The notes under the pieces: generated by a model
The model's input: only the letters and a program-made list of their open reading frames with translations
Told to the model about the DNA's origin: nothing
Database searches by the model: none
Part shown: piece by piece, positions 7,929 through 14,550 of the stretch
Layout: each line of letters begins with the position of its first letter
Position numbering within the stretch: the stretch's first letter is position 1
Made by a program: the position numbers and the translations under genes
From: Fennellomyces sp. T-0311
Lineage: Eukaryota; Mucoromycota; Mucoromycetes; Mucorales; Lichtheimiaceae
Direction: 5' to 3'
Length of the DNA: 14,550 nt
NCBI GenBank assembly: GCA_025266875.1
Contig: JALLLT010000156.1
Coordinates: forward strand, 1-14,550

Positions 7929-8425
7929 AGATTTGACTTCGCTTTACGAGCTTTCCGTTTTTTCTCCACCTTCGGAAACAAATGCTTGTACGTGTTGACT
8001 AGCTTTCTTGCCGATGCTTTCGGCATCCCAACAGTTGCTCCTGCCTCTTCCATTGATGTAATGCTGGAATTATTGAAGTAAGCATCAAGGACTTTCTCGA
8101 TTTCATCGTCAGTGTATGTCCTGCTAGTGCCACTGCTTCGCTTCGCTCTAGACTTTCTTGTCTTCGGGGCTTGGACCTTCTTCGTCTTTGCTGGCTGTTG
8201 TGCCTGCATTGACGATTGTTGTTGCTGCTGCTCTTCTGCTTGGGTTAGAGGCTCCTTGACGTGTACCATCTGTTCTTGGGCATTTCCGTCAACAGCCATC
8301 GGGTCATATTGTTGCTGCCGTTGTCCGCCACGAGGATACTCGTCATAATCCGCTAGTTCGTCATCCACGTCGCTGCTATTGATTTTCATGTGGTCAATTG
8401 AGCTTCTATCGATATAATGGGACAT

Positions 8426-9154
8426 TTGTGCGTAGTAAGAATAATGCGCACAACGAAATACTTTCTGTGCGTATTTATACCTTTAACTAATAGTAAGCAT
8501 TGATAAAACACGTGCACCGCATGTAAATACCATCGAAGTAGACTGTCAATATCATATCAGAAACATGATCTTACTATTATAATTGGAAAATATGCAAACG
8601 TGTAAAGATAATAGCTATGTATATGGTATTGACAAACTGAAAAATATCATGAGCAAAATACACAGCACGTAGCAGTTATCATACCAGGGCACGTAAACTA
8701 AGTATAGTAAAAGAGCATGAGAGATGTTTGTAATATGATGCTTGTAATGTGAATAAGTCAAGTGATTATAGAAAAAGATGATAAAGAACGTGCAAAATTT
8801 GCACATATACTGGGGCACGTTACTAGAAAATAGTAAAGGAGGATGAATAATGTTTACGGCATCTGATTATCTTACGAGAGCAGGTTAACTAGGCGAAAAC
8901 AATCGTGTAATATGGTGCTTACAGAATATAGGTACGTTTCAATAAACTTAAGAGAGCTTATAAATATGATGGCGAATCAGAATAGATAAGTTGCGTGATA
9001 ATATGAATAAAGCACCATTCTTACACAGAATTACCATTTCGTAACAAATGACATGGTTACACAAAGGCAATATGATAGTTAGTTATATTACCACCTCACT
9101 GGAAAAGCAATCAACTACATTTCTTTTCCCCGAATCCAACTACATACAGATACG
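8426..9154. other. AT-rich intergenic stretch with diverged repeats
   Basis: No gene recognised, apart from the TATA box near 8475. It holds diverged relatives of a motif seen elsewhere: AACGTGTAA at 8597-8605, GATTATAGAAAA from 8764 followed by AACGTGCAA at 8787-8795, and ATCGTGTAA at 8902-8910. Words such as ATGCTTGTAATG and GGTGCTTACAG also recur loosely. Confidence 0.55.
8472..8479 (-). promoter_or_regulatory. TATA box of the helix-turn-helix gene
   Basis: TATAAATA on the minus strand, 46 bases upstream of the ATG at 8425. The spacing suits a short leader. Motif evidence only. Confidence 0.45.
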
Positions 9155-9628
9155 ATGTACTTCTATGAAGATCCAGATCTCGTATTTCAATCAGAAGTCC
9201 CATCCACCTATGAATTTTATCGACAGCCATCACATCGGTTAGTCGACTATCCTGTTTTTATTCGACCGGCAAACATCTGTGTCCGTTGCTTCATCACGGG
9301 AAAGGACTGTCATGGATTCAGAGAATACTTCAATGGTAATCCAGGAGTCTGTGGCCAATGTAGACATGACGGCTGGGCTATATATTGTAAATATCCAAAA
9401 TTGTATCTTGCGAATCCAGACGTTCCCCCATGGCATATTCGCTATATGAGCCGTGTATCAAGAGGCCCTTATATGATAACCCCTTATGTTGGATATGATT
9501 TCTGTGGACATCGAATTCGTTACCTGGCAAACGGCGATATCAAAGAAGATGACAGGGATATGCTGCCAATTCCACCTAGAGACCTGGAAAGTATGCATCA
9601 TTACAACTTTATACAGCACCATATCTAG
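9155..9628 (+). CDS. Small Zn(II)2Cys6-like cysteine-cluster protein
   Basis: A 157-residue protein whose only recognisable part is six cysteines at about residues 42-79, spaced C-x2-C-x6-C-x13-C-x2-C-x8-C. This matches the general layout of fungal zinc binuclear cluster (Zn(II)2Cys6) DNA-binding domains, although the usual run of Lys/Arg after the second Cys is missing, so DNA binding is not assured. The rest is rich in Tyr, Pro and His, with no signal peptide, membrane segment or coiled coil. The ATG at 9155 is the first in this frame I would support, and an upstream exon cannot be excluded. An AATAAA at 9747-9752 may serve its 3' end. Neighbours give no functional clue. Codon use and the unbroken frame suggest a real gene; the family is tentative. 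Confidence 0.6.
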   Translation: MYFYEDPDLVFQSEVPSTYEFYRQPSHRLVDYPVFIRPANICVRCFITGKDCHGFREYFNGNPGVCGQCRHDGWAIYCKYPKLYLANPDVPPWHIRYMSRVSRGPYMITPYVGYDFCGHRIRYLANGDIKEDDRDMLPIPPRDLESMHHYNFIQHHI

Positions 9629-10509
9629 CATTGCTAAACAGTGATTACTCTATAGTTATTAAGGAGATAGATAGTATTATAAGTAACCGTAAACGTAGAT
9701 AACAATTACACTATATCTAGCGTAGCAAAATCTGTCGTTGTATAATAATAAATTATGCATGCAGCAAAAAAAGATATAGGATGCGTTTATGCAGCACAGT
9801 ATATAATTATCATGCTGGCGCACGTTAGATAATATTACAGGAAATTATCAAAAACACATGTACCCATGACGCTTACAAACGTAAGCAAGTCAATCGACTA
9901 TAGAAAACGATTATAGAAAACGTGTAAGAATCATGTTCATGGAGTACAGATATGTCGTATGATAATAGTTAAGGCACATGGATAATGTGCACATTATATG
10001 GTCATTGTATCGTTTTAAATTGATTGAGTACGATAGAAAAACATAATAAATGTATAAGCATAATACCTACAGAAGTTAGATGAGCTGAACGATTGTAGAA
10101 AAGATTATAGAGAACGTGCAAGGATGGCGCTCATAACTATGTGCTCATTGCACAGTCATAACAAAAGCGCACCGAAGCCGTATGCGATACAAAATTATGA
10201 TCTTAATACCATAATATGTTAACTAAGAAGCATGCCAAGGAAGCGCCCAAAACGTGCAAATATGATGCTTACACAATATAGGCCCATTATCGATAATAAA
10301 AAAATATTATGGAAAGCATGCAAGAATACAAGCAAGTGTTTATCGAGTATGCAGAAGTCGCATGATGATATTAAAAGCGCATGAATAATGTCACAACATT
10401 TATTGTCGTATCGAAAGAGATTCATGGAATACGACAACGAACCATGAAAAACGTGTAAGCATAGTGCTTATAGAAAATAGATCGAGTTAAGCAATTATAC
10501 AAGAATATT
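9629..10509. other. AT-rich intergenic stretch with diverged repeats
   Basis: No gene recognised. It contains the clearest copies of the dispersed motif: GATTATAGAAAACGTGTAAG (9909-9928) and GATTATAGAGAACGTGCAAG (10103-10122), with weaker relatives AACGTGCAA at 10251-10259 and AACGTGTAA at 10450-10458. Distances of 194, 138 and 199 bases between the CGTGYAA cores hint at an old tandem array. Confidence 0.6.
9747..9752 (+). terminator. Possible polyadenylation signal AATAAA
   Basis: Lies 118 bases past the stop of the cysteine-cluster gene, in AT-rich DNA where such a hexamer can also arise by chance. Confidence 0.3.
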
Positions 10510-10546
10510 AGAGAATTTTAGATCGCACGGAAATTTTCATTTTGCA
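10510..10546 (+). repeat. Left terminal inverted repeat of the Harbinger element
   Basis: Matches the reverse complement of 13612-13647 with three isolated substitutions, a few more in an A/T run and one indel. ATT at 10507-10509 is the proposed duplication. Further in, words such as TTTTCATTTTCACTTTTCATG-like blocks (about 10638-10660) recur near both ends and may be subterminal binding sites. Confidence 0.8.
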
Positions 10547-11072
10547 CTTTGAATGAGTCCAGATTTGGCAATAGGGGTAGATGCAAATGAAAAATGCATA
10601 AATGAATTTCACTTAGATCCAGGAAATAAGTGAAAACTTTTTCATTTTCACTTTTCATGGTGTTGCAACATGGTAGTACTACTTTTCTCCATCCAAAGCA
10701 CTATATAACTTCCAAAATATGATAAACAAGACATATAAGCAAATCCTGCCTATTACTTTACCACACCTTGTAATCCTTTTGAGGACTTCTGCTATATAAA
10801 AACGTCTCTCTAAAGTATACAATACTCAAGGGGTTATATTCGATCTGAGATAAATTAAGACGAACCAAATGAAAGCAATACATACGTTTTCATCATGTAC
10901 CAACAACGTCTTAACGTAGTATGATTAAGCCAAAGGTGGAATATATTGGCAACAATCGCAATGATTATGGTATAAGATTCCAATACAATCATTAAAATAT
11001 ATAAGTAGCATGTTGTTGCATTTGTTGCTTTGAAACTTCATTCTTTTTTTGAGTTAACTTTAATCAACCATA
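10547..11072. other. Harbinger subterminal and promoter region, no gene seen
   Basis: About 520 non-coding bases between the left end and the SANT/Myb-like gene. It carries several TATA-type words (10702-10708, 10793-10801, 10998-11005); the last is best placed for the gene downstream. No reading frame was found. Confidence 0.6.
10998..11005 (+). promoter_or_regulatory. TATA box of the SANT/Myb-like gene
   Basis: TATATAAG, 67 bases upstream of the ATG at 11073, followed by a T-rich and then A/C-rich leader. Similar words at 10702 and 10793 are alternatives. Confidence 0.45.
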
Positions 11073-12074
11073 ATGGCACTAAACAACAACAACAACAAAC
11101 AAACAAACAAAGCGACGAACAAGCGCTCTAACCTACCTGGCGAGCAGATCGTTGACTTTTCAAGTGATCCAGCAACACCAACAACACCATCGGCATTGCC
11201 AGATACCCAAGCAAGCTATTCATCTGAGTCGTCCTTTTCAGAGGGACAGCAGAATGGCAAGAGCAAGGGTAAGGGCAAGAGCAAGGGCAAGGGCAAGGGC
11301 AGAGCTACGGCCAATAGCAGCCAAGAAGAAAGCGATCCGAAGAAGACGGTTTTCGATGACGATATGGATATGCTGTTTCTCGGAGAAGCGTTCACTCGTG
11401 GGCCATGGCGCGAATGGGGAAAGATGGGCGAAGCATGGGATTCGATCGCAAACGATATGCGGATCATCCATGGTCATCGATGGGCTACTTGCAATGGCAT
11501 TACTTTGTCGAGACGGTTAGTGAGAGTTGATTTAGTTTCATTTTAATATGTTTACTTATGTGAGATTGATAGTCTTGACTTGCTGATTAAGCAATTCAAA
11601 CGTTCGGAAGCTGAGAGTGCTGCTGCCTCAGGGATAGATGAGGATCCAATGAGTGAGAAGGATAGGTTGCTCTCGGACATTATCGATGACATGGATGCAA
11701 GGAAGATGGCGAAGAGAAAGAAGGGCGATTCAGAGGAGAAAGATGCGGCGGCTACTTTGCGGGATGAGGCGTTGGAGACCATGCCTTTGCGAGACGACGA
11801 CGGGAGTGATGGTGGTGATGGTGCTAGCTCCTCCCGCCGAAAAAAGCAGGCTCGCCGAAGCAATGATACCGCCTTGTTTACGATGATGGAGATGGGGATG
11901 GAAAAAGAACGCTTGAGGATTCGCGCTGAGGAAGAGCGCCATGAGCGTGAACTAGCTGCAAGGCGTGCAGAGCGAGAAGAAGAGCGCATGGCTCGCCGTG
12001 AGGAACAACAGCAACTTTTTGCAATGTTTGCTGATTTGATCAAGCACTTGGGTGGCAACGGGAAAAAAAAGTAA
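11073..12074 (+). CDS. SANT/Myb-like DNA-binding partner protein of Harbinger, two exons
   Basis: Exons 11073-11515 and 11573-12074 with a 57-base intron (GTTAGT ... GATAG) give 945 bases, 314 residues plus stop. Order: Asn/Thr-rich N-terminus; a Lys/Gly tandem tract, KSKGKGKSKGKGKG (about 62-75), a likely nuclear localisation signal; a SANT/Myb-like segment (about 100-160) with spaced Trp residues (GPWREWGKMGEAW, RWAT) that the splice continues into RRLDLLIKQFKR; an acidic linker; and a strongly charged Arg/Glu coiled coil (about 265-300) ending LFAMFADLIKHLG. In Harbinger elements such a partner binds the ends and helps the transposase enter the nucleus; that role is inferred here. Splicing is supported by the motif continuing across the junction. 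Its 3' end faces the transposase gene. Confidence 0.78.
11516..11572 (+). other. Intron of the SANT/Myb-like gene (57 bp)
   Basis: Donor GTTAGT, acceptor GATAG. Without splicing the frame stops at TAA (11544-11546); with splicing it joins CG|T (Arg) and continues into a conserved-looking RRLDLL segment. Confidence 0.75.
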
Positions 12075-12216
12075 TGATAATGACAACAATAACATGTAAT
12101 GATAATGATAATGATATGATAATGATAATGATAATAATAAATGATAATGATAATGATAATGATAATGATAATGATAATGATAATGATAATGACAATTAGT
12201 AATGATAATGATAATA
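12073..12216 (+). repeat. AATGAT microsatellite between converging genes
   Basis: Tandem TAATGA/AATGAT units with interruptions, starting at the stop codon of the SANT/Myb-like gene. AATAAA hexamers inside it (12136-12141) and at its end (12211-12216) could serve as polyadenylation signals for that gene. Confidence 0.9.
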
Positions 12217-12261
12217 AAAGAAAATAATGATGATGTATATGTCTTTTTATATTTTGAATGT

Positions 12262-13402
12262 CTATGATAAGTACTCTTCTAAAGTAGGTGGGTCTACTTC
12301 AAAGTATTTTGATGTCTGTGATCCATACAAGCATTTACGACAATTGCTAAGGATTGTAGCAACTGCATAAGCTGTGCCAACGTTGCTCATCTGAAGCTTT
12401 TGTGCTGGTTTAAAGCCAAGAAATGCAAAATGTTGTAAGATATCCTTAAACCCCCATTCTACAGACGTCCGCACTTTGCTCATGCGTTTGTTGAACAATT
12501 GTTGTCTCCCGGTTGGATTTCTATATGGTGCCTGAAGCACAGAGCTGATGATATAGGCTGGATCGCCATATACATAGAAGTGTTGGCCTTGCTCATCTTT
12601 TGCATGTTCTTCGAGAATGCCTTTTATGTTGCTATCTCTCAAAAGAAACATGTCGTGCCTTCTGCCAGACACAGGACCGTGAAGGTGAGCTATGAGCCCA
12701 TCAGGTGTCATGATGGACTGGAATTTGATGGCGTGAACTCGCTTATGACCGTTATACCATTCACGCTGTTCAATGATCGGGCGACAGATAGGACGAACGG
12801 TGCCATCGATAAAACCAATACATCTACTGTACGGTGCACCTAATATCATTCAATCTCTTTTAGGAAATAGTCTTGTGCGTTTTAAGAGAGGAGTAATATA
12901 AACAAATCATTCTACCTTTGTCATGGATTGCATTCGCGAATTCACGAAGTACGTCTGGTGTAAGTCGCCGGTGATCCCAGACAAGTAAATGCTTAAACAT
13001 CTCGTGTACATGGTTTAGCGTCCACCTATATATCATCGACAGCTCAGGTATTGTAAGACCAAAAAATCTGACCATTGTACAATAACGCTCCGGATAGGCA
13101 AGTCGACGCAGTAAAACTAAAAGAGCCACCTTTCCAGACGCTCTGGTACCAGATGGCGTACGAACAACATCGGGAATCATTAAGCATTCTTGAAGCCTCG
13201 AGATATCCTCACGTCTAAAACGGAAGTACTGATAGATTTCTGTATCAGTGTAATTCTCTAGACAAAGAGGTCGGAGGGGAGGTCTTTCCTGAGGAAGGAG
13301 ATGGAGGCTCGTTGCGAGGGCATACATGTAGACTTCGTTGTTAAACTCGTCAAAAGCGTTAAAGAAGATGTAGTTACGCATGGATCTGGTCAAAGCAGGC
13401 AT
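12262..13402 (-). CDS. PIF/Harbinger DDE transposase, two exons
   Basis: Exons 13402-12916 and 12839-12262 with a 76-base intron give 1065 bases, 354 residues plus stop. The N-terminal part (to about residue 160) is helical with a predicted helix-turn-helix region, including YFRFRREDISRLQECL and LLVLLRRLAYPERY. The C-terminal part is a DDE_4-type nuclease: D174 in GFIDGTVRPICRP, GRRHD at about 222-225, D255 in YGDPAY and E290 in VEWGF, so D-x80-D-x34-E is complete. The splice joins IHDKG to APYSRC, as expected in this family. I chose the Met at 13402 (MPALTRS) over one 36 codons upstream, whose extension is hydrophobic and unlike the family. It should cut and rejoin the element ends with the SANT/Myb-like partner. 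No defects seen. Confidence 0.9.
12840..12915 (-). other. Intron of the Harbinger transposase gene (76 bp)
   Basis: Donor GTAGAA (from 12915), acceptor ATTAG (ending 12840). Unspliced, exon 1 runs to an in-frame stop at about 12860. Splicing rebuilds a Gly codon and the family-typical KGAP segment. Confidence 0.85.
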
Positions 13403-13611
13403 GATGAGGAAGTGTAATATGAGAAAATGAAAGATATGAAGCAAGAAACGCGATAAGCAGTTGGAAGTCGTAATTAAAGTATTGCATGAATATGTCAAAT
13501 TAATCTTCACAGATTATTTAGTCTCTTTTGGGTAAGTGCAAAATCAAATTTAATCTGAACTACTTCTCAAGAATTGCATTTTCACTTTAGGGGGGGCTCT
13601 CAAAATGAAAA

Positions 13612-13647
13612 TGCAAAATGATTTTTCAGCGCGATCTGAAATTCTCT
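13612..13647 (-). repeat. Right terminal inverted repeat of the Harbinger element
   Basis: Partner of 10510-10546; followed directly by ATT (13648-13650), the second copy of the proposed duplication. GCATTTTCACTT and AATGAAAATGCAAAATG just inside it echo the left subterminal words. Confidence 0.8.
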
Positions 13648-14116
13648 ATTATAGCAGAGGATTATAGAGAAAGTGCAAGGATTTGTTCATAACGAATGGA
13701 AGCATTGCGTGATTATAGAAAAGAGCACAGAAGACATATACAATAAGGGATTATAATCTTAATATTACTGGAGTAGACAAATTAAGCATGACAAGAAAGT
13801 ACGAAAACCGAGTAAGCCGATGTTTACACAACGTAGGGCACGTCATCGGTAATAAGGAAAAAAGATTATGATGAACTTGTAAGAATAGTGTTATTAGATT
13901 GTAGATATGTTGCATGGTATCGGGAAGGGACATGAGTAATCTACACAACACATGATTATCCCAACGGAACGTATTTATTTATCATGACAGAAGTTATCAT
14001 AAAACATGCGAGTATAATGTTTACAGAAGCCGTAAAAGTTAAGTGACTACAGGAAAAGATTATAGAAAACGTGTAATTAAGCTGTTCCTATAGTAACACT
14101 GCGCAAAATTAGAAGT

Positions 14117-14152
14117 ATCTGTAACTTTCAAAGGTTACAGAAAGTTACAGAT
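14117..14152. repeat. 12-bp perfect inverted repeat with nested copy
   Basis: ATCTGTAACTTT (14117-14128) and AAAGTTACAGAT (14141-14152) are exact reverse complements; the spacer contains another GTTACAG, so three CTGTAAC/GTTACAG words sit within 36 bases. Such clusters occur at transposon ends or as protein binding sites. Confidence 0.75.
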
Positions 14153-14167
14153 AGTTGCAGTACGGAT

Positions 14168-14195
14168 GGGGCCCGTGAGAATGTACGGGGACCCC
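14168..14195. repeat. GC-rich hairpin in AT-rich DNA
   Basis: GGGGCCCGT (14168-14176) can pair with ACGGG (14185-14189) and, past a two-base bulge, CCCC (14192-14195), around an 8-base loop. It stands out from AT-rich surroundings 15 bases after the inverted repeat at 14117-14152. Confidence 0.6.
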
Positions 14196-14550
14196 GAAAT
14201 TTTATCGCGATGGATGTTGATTAGAGTACAAAAATAGACAATGTCAATATCGGCAGCAGTATTCCGAAGTGTAACGTTCAAAAGTGCAACCAAAAAAGCA
14301 AACGGCTGAACCTAGTTTGGGCAGGAGCACTGTATTTTCTGTGCAACAAGAAGACTGCTTGGAAATTGTCGGCAGGGCAAGAGCAGAATGATCATTTATC
14401 TTTAGTTTGCTTAGAAATAAAAAATACATTGAGAGAAAAATGCAGTATGCTGCGTTGTAGTATAAAAAGGTAGCTGATTTTTAAGCAATGGCGTTGGAAA
14501 AATGGTTGTAATGAAGTTAATTCTTCAATGGCAAGACAATCACATGGGTA

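Larger units (their letters stand above)
5859..8425 (-). pseudogene. Helix-turn-helix protein gene interrupted by a MULE-like insertion
   Basis: The intact part, 8425-7920, encodes 168 residues: an acidic, Gln-rich N-terminus (a five-Gln run near residue 71), a basic Lys/Arg segment (about residues 80-97), then a predicted helix-turn-helix (about 102-147, with EIEKVLDAYF and MPKASARKLVNTY) and a basic tail. This fold resembles the DNA-binding N-terminus of Tc1/mariner-type transposases or a small regulator; no catalytic domain is present. A 1988-bp insertion splits the codon after residue 168. The frame now runs 23 codons into the insertion and stops at 7852-7850, giving 191 residues. Ignoring the insertion and one copy of its target duplication, the frame stays open for 21 more codons to a TAG at 5861-5859, giving 189 residues. 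The product may still work, since only the C-terminus changed. No firm family assignment. Confidence 0.65.
10510..13647. mobile_element. PIF/Harbinger DNA transposon, apparently complete (3138 bp)
   Basis: The ends are imperfect inverted repeats of about 37 bp: the left end begins AGAGAATTTTAGATCGCACG, and the right end, read inward on the minus strand, begins AGAGAATTTCAGATCGCGCT; both then reach TCATTTTGCA after a one-base indel. ATT is present directly outside both ends (10507-10509 and 13648-13650), a 3-bp duplication as expected for this superfamily. Inside are a SANT/Myb-like gene (11073-12074, plus) and a DDE transposase gene (13402-12262, minus), both open after removing one intron each. 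All parts expected of an autonomous element are present; activity is untested. Confidence 0.87.
13648..14550. other. AT-rich intergenic stretch with diverged repeats
   Basis: No gene recognised. Copies of the dispersed motif are GATTATAGAGAAAGTGCAAG (13660-13679) and GATTATAGAAAACGTGTAAT (14058-14077), with a weaker one near 13866-13885. It also holds the inverted-repeat and hairpin cluster at 14117-14195. A 61-codon minus-strand frame (14429-14244) has no features that support it. Confidence 0.55.

Noticed and set aside
8112..8348. 78-codon Cys-rich plus-strand frame
   Set aside because: The Cys run is the complement of the Gln-rich and mixed coding stretch of the helix-turn-helix gene.
13403..13510. 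Upstream Met at 13510 as the transposase start
   Set aside because: The added 36 residues are hydrophobic, low in complexity and unlike Harbinger N-termini; the Met at 13402 gives the expected beginning.

Overview
The window looks like a transposon-rich piece of a fungal nuclear genome, probably an early-diverging lineage such as Mucoromycota (inference). The evidence is short GT-AG introns (57 and 76 bases), TATA boxes close upstream of some genes, AT-rich intergenic DNA, a Ty3/Gypsy retrotransposon, a PIF/Harbinger transposon with a SANT/Myb-like partner gene, and a small Zn(II)2Cys6-like protein. No RNA genes, CRISPR arrays or bacterial-type operons were seen.

Layout, left to right. (1) 1-4647 is the 5' portion of a Ty3/Gypsy element on the minus strand, clearly richer in GC than the rest: LTR (4329-4647), primer binding site, gag (4308-3196), then pol in the -1 frame, with a well-formed -1 frameshift signal at the junction. 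Pol keeps all its catalytic residues but stops at 11-13, just inside the integrase C-terminal region; the 3' end lies outside the window. (2) 4652-5197 starts with a second LTR-like end, pointing the opposite way and only four bases from the first, and carries a dense one-stranded TTTGCGG motif array. (3) 5198-5858 is AT-rich with no gene seen. (4) 5859-8425 is a minus-strand gene for a helix-turn-helix protein, split near its 3' end by a 1988-bp insertion (5932-7919) with 836-bp near-identical inverted arms and a 9-bp target duplication, as in non-autonomous Mutator-like (MULE/foldback) elements. (5) 9155-9628 codes for a small cysteine-cluster protein. (6) 10510-13647 is an apparently complete PIF/Harbinger element, with terminal inverted repeats, a 3-bp ATT duplication, a plus-strand SANT/Myb-like gene and a minus-strand DDE transposase gene converging on an AATGAT microsatellite. 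(7) 13648-14550 is AT-rich with diverged repeats and an inverted-repeat/hairpin cluster near 14117-14195.

How they work together. Gag and pol form one retrotransposition unit, with frameshifting setting the Gag:Pol ratio. In the Harbinger element the two genes are the expected pair: the transposase cuts DNA, and the SANT/Myb partner is thought to bind the ends and help nuclear import. The MULE-like element encodes nothing convincing and would need a transposase from elsewhere. Copies of a diverged motif related to GATTATAGAAAACGTGYAAG recur in the AT-rich flanks on both sides of the Harbinger element, so that element appears to have landed inside an older repeat field.
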